From the NCBI GenBank assembly GCA_013042925.1, contig JABDPH010000394.1, positions 1-9,096 of the forward strand: DNA of 9,096 nucleotides, written 5' to 3'. The stretch is from Eudoraea sp. (GTDB taxonomy: Bacteria > Bacteroidota > Bacteroidia > Flavobacteriales > Flavobacteriaceae). Shown here in pieces: positions 1-7,700 of the stretch. Positions within the stretch are counted from its first letter, which is position 1. The number at the start of each line of letters is the position of its first letter. Made by a program: the position numbers and the translations under genes. The notes beneath the pieces were generated by a model. That model was not told where the DNA came from. It saw nothing but the letters and a program-made list of their open reading frames with translations, and did no database searches.

Positions 1-776
1 AAAGAGCATTTGCTTTAACAAATATTGATGATAAAAACGGGCTTGTGATGCTGCAAAATACGGTAGCTAAGAAATGCACATATGCTCTTAAAAGTTATGC
101 TGACTACAGGGCTCAGATTTTGGAAAATCAGTTTAATGGACAGTTGTTAAAAATTGATGACAATGAACTATGGACAAGATTAATAGGTCATTTTAATGCT
201 TACAACATCCTGGCTATCTATGCTGCTGCTGACTTATTGGGATTAGAAAAACTTGAAACTCTAAGATTATTAAGTGAATTAGAAAACGTAGATGGAAGGT
301 TTCAATACTTCATATCAAAAGAAAGAATAACAGCTATTGTTGATTATGCCCATACGCCGGACGCGTTAAAAAATGTACTTGAGACAATCAATGCATTGAG
401 GACTGGAAATGAAAACGTCATCACCGTAGTGGGGTGTGGTGGTGATCGTGACGGGTCTAAGCGTCCGGTAATGGGTCATATCGCTTCGGCAATGAGTAGC
501 AAGGCAATTTTCACATCAGATAACCCACGATCCGAACCGCCACTCATTATTATTGAAGAGATGGAATCTGGGGTAGAACCGCAGAATTCCAATAAAGTTT
601 TGTCAATTGAAAATCGAAATCAGGCCATTAGAACTGCCTGTCAGTTGGCGGTACCTAATGATATTATCCTGGTTGCAGGTAAAGGTCATGAAACCTATCA
701 GGAAACAAATGGTGAGCGAACGGATTTTGATGATTTCAAGATTGTAAAAGAAGTGCTAACCAGTTTAAATAAGTAA
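1..776 (+). CDS. murE: UDP-MurNAc-L-Ala-D-Glu:meso-diaminopimelate ligase, 3' part (partial at left edge)
   Basis: Cytoplasmic ATP-dependent Mur ligase that adds the third stem-peptide residue to UDP-MurNAc-L-Ala-D-Glu. The reading frame is open from the left edge (first whole codon at base 3) to TAA at 774-776, giving 257 residues, about half of a usual MurE of roughly 490. The N-terminal UDP-binding domain and the ATP P-loop lie outside the window. What remains is the end of the central domain (FNAYN near residue 64) and the whole C-terminal ligase domain: DYAHTPD (bases 342-362), [16 protein letters not shown] (519-530) and GKGHE. In this family DNPR marks meso-diaminopimelate rather than lysine specificity, so a DAP-type wall is inferred. 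The residue after DNPRSE is proline where an acidic residue is usual. The gene is followed after 20 bases by mraY. MurE identity is very secure; substrate specificity is fairly secure. Confidence 0.96.
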   Translation, partial: RAFALTNIDDKNGLVMLQNTVAKKCTYALKSYADYRAQILENQFNGQLLKIDDNELWTRLIGHFNAYNILAIYAAADLLGLEKLETLRLLSELENVDGRFQYFISKERITAIVDYAHTPDALKNVLETINALRTGNENVITVVGCGGDRDGSKRPVMGHIASAMSSKAIFTSDNPRSEPPLIIIEEMESGVEPQNSNKVLSIENRNQAIRTACQLAVPNDIILVAGKGHETYQETNGERTDFDDFKIVKEVLTSLNK

Positions 777-796
777 AAAGAAATAGATATCCTAAT
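777..796 (+). other. murE-mraY spacer with no Shine-Dalgarno
   Basis: These 20 bases separate the murE stop from the mraY ATG. They are A/T-rich and contain no GGAGG-like element, and they end in TAAT directly before the ATG. The same TAATATG context occurs at the murC and ftsA starts. No terminator hairpin or convincing Bacteroidetes promoter is visible, so read-through from murE into mraY is inferred. Confidence 0.5.
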
Positions 797-2017
797 ATGC
801 TTTATTATCTGTTTGAATATTTAGAAAAGGAATACCAACTGCCGGGAGCAGGTCTTTTCCAGTTTCAGACATTCAGGGCGGCTATGGCGGTGCTTCTTTC
901 TTTGCTCTTGGCAACTGTATATGGTAAGCGAATTATTCTTTTTCTAAAACGCAAGCAAATAGGGGAAACCATTAGGGATCTTGGACTCGAGGGGCAAAAG
1001 AAGAAAACCGGTACTCCAACAATGGGTGGTCTGATCATAATAATGTCCACCTTGATTCCTGTTTTGTTGTTTGCCGATATAACGAATATTTATGTCATTT
1101 TATTGATAGTTACCATTATATGGATGGGAATTATTGGATTTATAGATGACTATATCAAAATATTCAGAAAGAATAAAAAAGGACTTAAAGGAAGGTTTAA
1201 AGTGATGGGTCAGGTTGTGCTTGGTCTAATCGTGGGGGCAACTTTATACTTCCATCCGGAAGTCACCATGCGGGAAAGGACCAATACAATAATTACGGAA
1301 CAATATAGGGTTGAAAAGATTAAAGGAGAAGATATTAAATCTACCATGACTACTGTTCCATTTTTCAAGAATAATGAATTGGATTACGGTAATCTAATCT
1401 CATGGGTCGGTGAGAACGCAATATCATATGCCTGGCTAATTTTTATTCCAATTGTAATCTTAATAGTTACCGCGGTTTCCAATGGAGCAAATCTTACAGA
1501 TGGTATTGATGGTCTGGCGGCCGGGTCATCGGCCATAATAGTACTCACCCTGGGAATTTTTGCATGGGTATCGGGTAATATTATTTTTTCAGAATATCTG
1601 GATATCATGTACATACCGAAGGCTGGTGAGCTTTTAGTGTTCATTGCGGCTTTTGTGGGTTCATTGGTAGGGTTTTTATGGTACAACGCATTTCCTGCTC
1701 AAGTATTTATGGGCGACACCGGAAGTCTTACAATAGGTGGTGTCATAGCAGTAATTGCATTAATTGTAAGAAAAGAGTTGTTGATTCCCATTCTATGCGG
1801 AATATTCTTTGCGGAATCCATATCAGTGATGTTACAGGTAGGTTATTTCAAATACACCAAAAATAAATCTGGTGAAGGGAAGCGAATTTTTTTAATGGCA
1901 CCCTTACACCACCATTATCAAAAAAAGGGATATCACGAAAGTAAAATAGTCACAAGGTTTTGGATTGTAGGAATTCTATTGGCCATAATTACAATTGTGA
2001 CACTCAAAGTGAGATAA
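797..2017 (+). CDS. mraY: phospho-N-acetylmuramoyl-pentapeptide-transferase (lipid I synthase)
   Basis: Integral membrane enzyme that transfers phospho-MurNAc-pentapeptide from UDP to undecaprenyl phosphate, forming lipid I at the inner face of the membrane. Family motifs are all present: TPTMGG (residues 73-78), DDYIK with the paired aspartates D117-D118, [15 protein letters not shown] (229-243), FMGDTGS with D307, and the [10 protein letters not shown] loop (369-378). About ten hydrophobic segments can be picked out. At 406 residues it is longer than the E. coli enzyme (360). The excess is mostly a polar stretch at about 153-207, between the fourth and fifth membrane segments, on the periplasmic side by family topology. 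No in-frame start lies just upstream of the chosen ATG, and [10 protein letters not shown] is the N-terminus I recall from flavobacterial MraY. The last base of its TAA stop is the first base of the murD ATG. Confidence 0.98.
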   Translation: MLYYLFEYLEKEYQLPGAGLFQFQTFRAAMAVLLSLLLATVYGKRIILFLKRKQIGETIRDLGLEGQKKKTGTPTMGGLIIIMSTLIPVLLFADITNIYVILLIVTIIWMGIIGFIDDYIKIFRKNKKGLKGRFKVMGQVVLGLIVGATLYFHPEVTMRERTNTIITEQYRVEKIKGEDIKSTMTTVPFFKNNELDYGNLISWVGENAISYAWLIFIPIVILIVTAVSNGANLTDGIDGLAAGSSAIIVLTLGIFAWVSGNIIFSEYLDIMYIPKAGELLVFIAAFVGSLVGFLWYNAFPAQVFMGDTGSLTIGGVIAVIALIVRKELLIPILCGIFFAESISVMLQVGYFKYTKNKSGEGKRIFLMAPLHHHYQKKGYHESKIVTRFWIVGILLAIITIVTLKVR

Positions 2018-3351
2018 TGAAATTAATAGTTGTACTCGGAGCTGGCGAAAGCGGGGTAGGAACAGCTATTCTGGCAAAAAAAAAGGATTACCAGGTATTT
2101 GTCTCAGATAAGGGTAAGATTAAAGAAAAATATAAAAACGTTCTTGAACATTTTGAGATTGATTGGGAGGAAGAGCAGCATTCGGAAGACCAAATTTTAA
2201 AAGCCGATGTTGTTATGAAAAGTCCTGGTATTCCGGATACTGCACCACTGGTAAAAAAGCTTATCGCTAATGGTGTTCCGGTAATTTCAGAGATTGAGTT
2301 TGCTGCCAGGTATACTGATGCCAAAATAATTGGAATTACCGGCAGTAATGGAAAAACCACCACCACGATGCTTACTTATCACATATTAAAAAATGGAGGC
2401 TTAAATGTGGGGATGGCAGGTAATATTGGTGACAGTTTTGCCAAAATGGTAGCGGAACACGATTATGAGTACTATGTGCTTGAAATAAGCAGTTTTCAAT
2501 TAGATGGAATAGTGGATTTTAAGCCGAGTATAGCGGTAATTACAAATATTACACCAGACCATTTAGATCGGTATGATAATTCTTTTGAAAACTATGTGTC
2601 TTCGAAATTCAGGATTATACAAAACCAGGATGTTGAGGATAGTTTGATTTATGATTCTGATGATCCGGTAATTATCGGATGGCTGGAAAGAAACCCAATT
2701 AGATCAAAATTATTGCCTTTTAGCATAACTAATAAACTTAGTGAAGGGGCATGGTTAAAGAATGACAGAATAGTAATTAGTACAGAAAATAAAACAATTG
2801 AAATGAAAGCAGATTCTTTGGCATTAGAAGGGTTACACAACCTTAAAAATACAATGGCGGCATCAACCGTTGCAAAATTGGTTGGTATTCGAAAGGATAC
2901 TATCCGCGAAAGTATTCAGAATTTTCAGGGAGCTGCACACCGCTTGGAAAAGGTTTTGAAAATTCATCATGTACAATACATAAATGATTCAAAGGCCACT
3001 AATGTAAATGCAACATATTATGCTTTGGAGAGCATGAATACTCCTGTTGTTTGGATTGTTGGTGGAGTAGATAAAGGAAATGATTATAAGATTCTTATGC
3101 CATTAGTAAGGGAAAAGGTGAAGGCAATAATTTGCCTGGGTATGGATAATTCCAAAATTAAATATGCTTTTGGTAACGTAGTAGATCTATTAGTGGAGAC
3201 TTTCGCGATGAGCGAAGCCGTAAAAGTTGCGTATAAAATTGCGGAACGGGGAGATACCGTTTTGCTATCTCCTGCCTGCGCCAGTTTTGACCTTTTTAAA
3301 GATTATGAGGACAGGGGAAATCAATTTAAAGAAGCAATAAAAAACTTGTAA
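2017..3351 (+). CDS. murD: UDP-MurNAc-L-alanine:D-glutamate ligase
   Basis: Cytoplasmic ATP-dependent Mur ligase that adds D-glutamate to UDP-MurNAc-L-Ala. The start chosen is the ATG at 2017, which shares one base with the mraY stop (TAATG). It puts [15 protein letters not shown], the expected nucleotide-binding N-terminus, at residue 1 and gives 444 residues, normal for the family. The open frame extends 19 codons further upstream, but that part lies inside mraY and reads as out-of-frame sequence. Domains in order: UDP-binding Rossmann-like domain (about 1-95), central ATPase domain with P-loop GITGSNGKTTT (106-116), LEISSFQ (155-161) and NITPDHLDRY (177-186), HNLKN (274-278) at the domain junction, then the C-terminal domain with NDSKATN (323-329) and SPACASFD (418-425). 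A run of nine A sits at codons 20-23. It is separated from ftsW by two bases. Confidence 0.97.
   Translation: MKLIVVLGAGESGVGTAILAKKKDYQVFVSDKGKIKEKYKNVLEHFEIDWEEEQHSEDQILKADVVMKSPGIPDTAPLVKKLIANGVPVISEIEFAARYTDAKIIGITGSNGKTTTTMLTYHILKNGGLNVGMAGNIGDSFAKMVAEHDYEYYVLEISSFQLDGIVDFKPSIAVITNITPDHLDRYDNSFENYVSSKFRIIQNQDVEDSLIYDSDDPVIIGWLERNPIRSKLLPFSITNKLSEGAWLKNDRIVISTENKTIEMKADSLALEGLHNLKNTMAASTVAKLVGIRKDTIRESIQNFQGAAHRLEKVLKIHHVQYINDSKATNVNATYYALESMNTPVVWIVGGVDKGNDYKILMPLVREKVKAIICLGMDNSKIKYAFGNVVDLLVETFAMSEAVKVAYKIAERGDTVLLSPACASFDLFKDYEDRGNQFKEAIKNL
2076..2084 (+). repeat. A9 homopolymer inside the 5' end of murD
   Basis: Nine consecutive A bases (end of codon 20, then codons 21-23, encoding three lysines) lie about 60 bases after the murD start. 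The frame is intact on both sides. Such runs are candidate sites for polymerase slippage; no such effect is shown here. Confidence 0.6.
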
Positions 3352-3353
3352 AA

Positions 3354-4553
3354 ATGTCCAGGTTTATTGGAAATATAAAAGGAGATAAAGCCATATGGGG
3401 CGTAGTTGCCCTCCTGGCCCTTTTTTCATTTTTACCTGTTTACAGTGCCAGTAGCAATTTGGTTTATGTAGTAGGAAATGGTACAACAATTGGCCATTTG
3501 GTCAAGCATGGGATGTTATTGTTTTTAGGTTTTGGAATAATCTATGGGGTTCACAAAATACCTACTCATTTTTTTAAGGGCTTATCTATTATAGCCCTGC
3601 CTATTGTCCTGGTACTATTAGTATATACTTTGGCACAGGGCACTACAATAGAGGGTGCAAATGCAAGTAGGTGGATACGCCTTCCATTAGTTGGAATTAC
3701 TTTTCAAACCTCAAATCTTGCAGCAGTAGTGCTTATGATCTATGTGGCGAGATACCTTACCAAAATTAAAGATAAAGCAATCACTTTCAGTGAAAGTCTG
3801 GTGCCCTTGTGGCTTCCCGTTTTTATTGTCACCATATTAATTTTACCGGCTAACTTCTCTACCGCTGCCATTTTATTTTTTATGGTGCTAGTACTTTGCT
3901 TTTTAGGGGGTTATCCATTAAAATATCTTTCAGGGATAGTTGGTACTGGTTTGGTAATACTTGCCATTTTTATTCTTACGGTAAAAGCTTATCCAGATCT
4001 TTTTCCAAACAGAGTTGACACCTGGATAAATAGGGTTGAGAGCTTTTGGGATCCGGCCGATACCGAAGGTGACTACCAGATAGAAAAGGCTAAAATTGCC
4101 ATAGCCAGTGGAGGAATTGTGGGGAATGGCGCAGGGAAAAGTGTAATGAAAAATTTCCTGCCACAGAGTTCGTCAGATTTTATTTATGCCATTATTATTG
4201 AAGAATACGGCTTGATCGGAGGATTTGTCCTAATGTTTTTTTACATGCTTTTGTTATTCAGAATTGTAGTAGTAGCGAATTCTAATGAGACCGTATTTGG
4301 CAAATTATTAGTAGTTGGTGTTGGTTTGCCTATTGTTTTTCAAGCGCTTATTAATATGGCAGTAGCAGTAGAATTATTTCCTGTAACCGGTCAGACTTTA
4401 CCCCTCATTAGTAGTGGAGGAACATCTATTTGGATGACTTGTCTGGCTATTGGAATTGTATTGAGTGCAAGCAGGAAATTTAAATCGGTTGATGTTAAGA
4501 AATCTGATGTAGATGATACTAACCCTTTAGAAGTGCTTAGTGGACAACTATAG
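3354..4553 (+). CDS. ftsW: septal peptidoglycan glycosyltransferase FtsW (SEDS family)
   Basis: Polytopic membrane protein of the SEDS family, which polymerises lipid II into glycan strands at the division site together with a class B penicillin-binding protein (FtsI). It has 399 residues and roughly ten hydrophobic segments from about residue 14 to 373. Recognisable motifs are [11 protein letters not shown] (101-111), [10 protein letters not shown] (167-176), [16 protein letters not shown] (239-254), the extracellular segment [14 protein letters not shown] (268-281) and [13 protein letters not shown] (346-358). D275 aligns by motif with the catalytic aspartate described for this family. FtsW rather than RodA is chosen because of its place between murD and murG and the flavobacterial FtsW sequence pattern. 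The ATG is two bases after the murD stop. Its last 14 bases overlap the start of murG. The polar C-terminal tail (about 374-399) is presumably cytoplasmic. Confidence 0.96.
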   Translation: MSRFIGNIKGDKAIWGVVALLALFSFLPVYSASSNLVYVVGNGTTIGHLVKHGMLLFLGFGIIYGVHKIPTHFFKGLSIIALPIVLVLLVYTLAQGTTIEGANASRWIRLPLVGITFQTSNLAAVVLMIYVARYLTKIKDKAITFSESLVPLWLPVFIVTILILPANFSTAAILFFMVLVLCFLGGYPLKYLSGIVGTGLVILAIFILTVKAYPDLFPNRVDTWINRVESFWDPADTEGDYQIEKAKIAIASGGIVGNGAGKSVMKNFLPQSSSDFIYAIIIEEYGLIGGFVLMFFYMLLLFRIVVVANSNETVFGKLLVVGVGLPIVFQALINMAVAVELFPVTGQTLPLISSGGTSIWMTCLAIGIVLSASRKFKSVDVKKSDVDDTNPLEVLSGQL

Positions 4554-5631
4554 GTTTATATTATCCGGCGGTGGGACAGGAGGACATATTTACCCGGCAA
4601 TCGCCATTGCAGATGAGTTAAAATTAAGACATCCGAATGCGGCATTTTTATTTGTAGGGGCAAAGGACAGGATGGAAATGGAAAAAGTTCCAAAGGCAGG
4701 ATATAAAATTGAAGGATTATGGATTAGTGGAATTCAAAGAAAGTTGACATTAAAGAATTTGATGTTCCCTTTTAAATTAATAAGTAGTTTGATTAGTGCA
4801 GGAAAAATAGTAGCAAAGTTTAAACCCAATGTGGTTATTGGCACAGGAGGATTTGCCAGTGGGCCTGTATTAAAAATGGCTGCGAGAAAAGGAATCCCTT
4901 GCGTATTACAAGAGCAGAATTCATATGCAGGAATAACGAATAAATTATTGGCTAAAAGCGCAACAAAAATTTGTGTTGCTTATGAGGATATGGAAAGATT
5001 TTTCCCAACAGATAAAATTGTAAAAACGGGAAATCCTGTGAGAGCAGATTTGATAAATCCTTTGCAGCATGTTAATGAGGCTTATGAGTTTTTTGGTTTA
5101 AATCCGGAAAAAACAACACTTCTGGTCCTGGGCGGCAGTTTGGGTGCACGAAGAATTAATCAACTTATAGAAAAGGAACTGAAGTTCTTTTCAGGATTAG
5201 GAATTCAACTTGTTTGGCAATGCGGTAGGGGGTACTATAATGAGTATAAAAAATATCACTCTGAAGATGTAAAAGTATATGATTTTTTAAATAAAATGAA
5301 TTTTGCTTATTCCGTTGCAGACATAATAATTTCTAGAGCCGGAGCGAGTTCGGTTTCAGAATTATGCATAGTTGGCAAGCCCGTAATTTTTATTCCGTCC
5401 CCCAATGTTGCAGAAGATCATCAATCCAAAAATGCAAGAAGTCTCGCTTTAAAACAAGCGGCATTAATGGTAGAGGAGAAGGAACTGGCGGACAAATTTG
5501 AAGTTGTTTTTTCAGATCTGAACAAATCTGATGAGCGGAAGAAATTATTGAGTGAAAATATCAAAGCTCTGGCATTGCCCAATGCTACAAAGAATATTGT
5601 AGATGAAATAGAACATTTACTGCAAATTTAA
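4540..5631 (+). CDS. murG: UDP-GlcNAc:lipid I GlcNAc transferase (lipid II synthase)
   Basis: Membrane-associated GT-B glycosyltransferase that adds GlcNAc from UDP-GlcNAc to lipid I, making lipid II on the cytoplasmic face. It has 363 residues, normal for the family. The N-terminal domain shows [11 protein letters not shown] (10-20), [10 protein letters not shown] (101-110) and QEQNSYAG (124-131). After the interdomain GNPVR (164-168), the C-terminal domain shows [11 protein letters not shown] (197-207), [11 protein letters not shown] (265-275) and AEDHQSKNA (291-299), the donor-binding region. The start is a GTG: a stop codon in this frame at 4528-4530 and the absence of any other start before the essential GGGTGGH loop leave it as the only choice. 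It overlaps ftsW by 14 bases, so translational coupling to ftsW is likely. The murC ATG follows one base after its stop. Confidence 0.97.
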   Translation: MDNYRFILSGGGTGGHIYPAIAIADELKLRHPNAAFLFVGAKDRMEMEKVPKAGYKIEGLWISGIQRKLTLKNLMFPFKLISSLISAGKIVAKFKPNVVIGTGGFASGPVLKMAARKGIPCVLQEQNSYAGITNKLLAKSATKICVAYEDMERFFPTDKIVKTGNPVRADLINPLQHVNEAYEFFGLNPEKTTLLVLGGSLGARRINQLIEKELKFFSGLGIQLVWQCGRGYYNEYKKYHSEDVKVYDFLNKMNFAYSVADIIISRAGASSVSELCIVGKPVIFIPSPNVAEDHQSKNARSLALKQAALMVEEKELADKFEVVFSDLNKSDERKKLLSENIKALALPNATKNIVDEIEHLLQI

Positions 5632-5632
5632 T

Positions 5633-6985
5633 ATGAGATTAAAAGACATACATAACATTTATTTTATCGGTATTGGAGGTATTGGTATGTCTGCTCTTGC
5701 GAGATATTTTAAGCTGCTGAAAAAAAATGTAGCGGGTTATGACAAAACGGAGACTCCGTTGACCCGAGAGATTTCTGATTTAGGAATTGACGTACATTAT
5801 TCAGATGATATCTCCGAAATTCCTTCAGAATATAAAAATGCAAAGAATACCCTGGTTGTATACACTCCGGCAATACCTGGTGACCATAGCGAGTACAATT
5901 ATTTTAATTCCCGAGGTTTTGAAATAAAAAAACGATCGGAAGTATTGGGGATAATTACCAAGGATACTTTTTGTTTTGCTGTTGCCGGCACACATGGTAA
6001 AACAACAACGAGTAGTATTCTCGCACATTTATTAAGAGAAACAGGTACCCCTGTTACAGCATTTCTAGGGGGTATTTCTGAAGACTTTAATAGTAATTTT
6101 TGGTTCGGAGGCAGTGAATATTCCGTTGTCGAAGCTGATGAATATGATCGTTCGTTTTTACGGTTATCACCGGATATTGCTTGTATTACTTCTATGGACG
6201 CCGATCATTTAGATATTTATGGCGACAGTATGGAATTAAGAAATTCATTTAAGGAATTTGTAGACAAGATAAAGCCCGGCGGGAAACTGTTTATTAGAAA
6301 TGGCCTTCCATTAGATGGAATAACCTATGGAATTGATGATGATTCTGATTATTGCATTAGAAATTTAAGAATAATACATGGCGCCTACATATTTGATTTG
6401 GAAACTCCAGACACTACCCTTAAAGGTGTTAAGTTTAACAAACCAGGAAAGCACAACTTACTTAATGGTTTAGTTGCTTTTGCAATGGCAATACAGATTG
6501 GCCCCCCACCCGGTCTTCTTGTTAAAGCATTAGAAACCTTTAAGGGAGTGCAACGGAGATTTTCTTATCGTATTAAGAATGTAGATTTTGTCTTTATAGA
6601 TGATTATGCCCACCATCCAACAGAAATTAATGCTGTATATGATGCCATCTCAGAGATGCACGCTAGCAAAAAAACACTTGTAGTTTTCCAACCACATTTA
6701 TTTTCCAGGACAAGAGATTTCGCTGATGATTTCGCTCTTAGTCTTTCACAATTTGACAGTGTTTTGTTATTGGATATATATCCGGCAAGAGAAAAACCGA
6801 TTGCCGGAGTAAATTCTGAATGGCTAATGGGTAAGATAAAAAATCCTAATAAAAAATTGATGCAAAAAAAAGATCTGATAGCCGAAATAAAAAGGCAAAA
6901 ACCAGAGGTTTTAGTTACCATGGGTGCCGGGGATATTGGATTGGAAATATCAAAATTAGAACAAGAACTTGAACATGAAAATTAA
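5633..6985 (+). CDS. murC: UDP-MurNAc:L-alanine ligase
   Basis: Cytoplasmic ATP-dependent Mur ligase that starts the stem peptide by adding L-alanine to UDP-MurNAc. It has 450 residues, usual for the family. Visible landmarks: the UDP-binding loop FIGIGGIGMSALA (11-23), the P-loop AGTHGKTTTSS (118-128), VEADEYDRSFL (166-176), DADHLDIYGD (189-198), KHNLLN (273-278), VQRRFSYR (306-313), IDDYAHHPTEI (322-332), FQPHLFSRTRDF (352-363) and GAGDIG (431-436). HPTEI and FQPHLFSRT distinguish MurC from the related ligase Mpl less strictly than context does, but position between murG and ftsQ supports MurC. The ATG follows the murG stop after one base, in the context TAATATG. The gene carries two A8 runs (5720-5727 and 6864-6871) and a C6 run (6502-6507). 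Its last 11 bases overlap ftsQ. Confidence 0.96.
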   Translation: MRLKDIHNIYFIGIGGIGMSALARYFKLLKKNVAGYDKTETPLTREISDLGIDVHYSDDISEIPSEYKNAKNTLVVYTPAIPGDHSEYNYFNSRGFEIKKRSEVLGIITKDTFCFAVAGTHGKTTTSSILAHLLRETGTPVTAFLGGISEDFNSNFWFGGSEYSVVEADEYDRSFLRLSPDIACITSMDADHLDIYGDSMELRNSFKEFVDKIKPGGKLFIRNGLPLDGITYGIDDDSDYCIRNLRIIHGAYIFDLETPDTTLKGVKFNKPGKHNLLNGLVAFAMAIQIGPPPGLLVKALETFKGVQRRFSYRIKNVDFVFIDDYAHHPTEINAVYDAISEMHASKKTLVVFQPHLFSRTRDFADDFALSLSQFDSVLLLDIYPAREKPIAGVNSEWLMGKIKNPNKKLMQKKDLIAEIKRQKPEVLVTMGAGDIGLEISKLEQELEHEN

Positions 6986-7694
6986 TTGGAATTACATCAA
7001 ATTTATTTGCCTAATAATTTGTATTACAGGCCTTTATGCGTTTTCAGATCATAGGAGTAATTCGAGAAGGGTAGAAGAGGTTTCCCTCAAATTCATTGGG
7101 GATAACAATCTATACCTGACACAGGCAATGGTTAATAAATTGTTAATACAAAATTATGGGATCATTAAAAACATGCCCAAAGAAAAATTAGATTTGGATA
7201 CTATAGAAAAGGTCATAGAGACCAATGAAATGGTAAGAAGTGCCCAAGTTTATCTTACTATAGATGGTGAGCTTACATCAAAAATTTTGCAAAGGCAGCC
7301 AATCGGACGTGTAGAGGGAAAGTCAAAATTCTACCTGGATAAGGAAGGTAAGTATATGCCATTATCCAGGAATCACTCGGCAAGAGTGCCAATCATAACG
7401 GGCAATATTACGGGTAAAAGTTTAGAAGACGTTTATGTAATATTAAAATACATAAACAGTGACGACTTTTTAAGAAAAAATGTAATCGGAATTCATATTG
7501 AACATGAAGATAATTATCAATTGAAATTCCGAGTAGAAAATTTTGTTGTGAATTTAGGTGATGTAGAGAATTTGGAGCAGAAGTTCAACAACTTTAAGGC
7601 TTTTTATACTAAGGCTGCCAAAGACAAAACATTGGAAAACTATAACATAGTAAGCTTAGAATTTAATAATCAAGTAGTGTGCACCAAAATTTAA
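6975..7694 (+). CDS. ftsQ: cell division protein FtsQ
   Basis: Bitopic inner-membrane divisome protein that links early and late division proteins. It has 239 residues. A short basic N-terminus is followed by one hydrophobic segment at about 8-23 (signal anchor), then a periplasmic part. The section from about 33 to 108 fits the POTRA domain in size and place, with LYLTQAMVNKLLIQNYG early in it and QRQPIGRV at its end. The rest (about 115-237) fits the FtsQ beta domain, including FYLDKEGKYMPLS and ARVPIITG. FtsQ is poorly conserved, so the call rests on this architecture, the recalled flavobacterial pattern and the position between murC and ftsA. I chose the ATG at 6975 over a TTG two codons earlier, since ATG is far commoner and both leave the anchor intact. 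The ATG start overlaps murC by 11 bases. Confidence 0.93.
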   Translation: MKINWNYIKFICLIICITGLYAFSDHRSNSRRVEEVSLKFIGDNNLYLTQAMVNKLLIQNYGIIKNMPKEKLDLDTIEKVIETNEMVRSAQVYLTIDGELTSKILQRQPIGRVEGKSKFYLDKEGKYMPLSRNHSARVPIITGNITGKSLEDVYVILKYINSDDFLRKNVIGIHIEHEDNYQLKFRVENFVVNLGDVENLEQKFNNFKAFYTKAAKDKTLENYNIVSLEFNNQVVCTKI

Positions 7695-7700
7695 ATTAAT
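7687..7700 (+). other. A/T-only leader before ftsA
   Basis: The last 14 bases before the ftsA ATG are entirely A and T, and they include the ftsQ stop (7692-7694) and the palindrome ATTTAAAT (7689-7696). There is no Shine-Dalgarno motif. An unstructured A/T-rich leader ending in TAAT is consistent with Bacteroidetes translation starts, where low structure rather than anti-SD pairing is thought to matter. Confidence 0.45.

Noticed and set aside
45..50. Start of a complete gene at GTG 45 or ATG 48
   Set aside because: The frame is open to the left edge and the residues before it ([13 protein letters not shown]) continue the MurE pattern, so this is the interior of a longer gene.
1384..1686. 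100-codon open frame on the - strand inside mraY
   Set aside because: It is antisense to the conserved [11 protein letters not shown] region of mraY and has no family resemblance; it is a shadow frame.
1960..2016. N-terminal extension of murD by 19 codons
   Set aside because: The extra residues overlap mraY and resemble no MurD. The ATG at 2017 places the expected [15 protein letters not shown] start at residue 1.
6604..6921. 105-codon open frame on the - strand inside murC
   Set aside because: It is antisense to the conserved murC C-terminal domain, with no recognisable motif.
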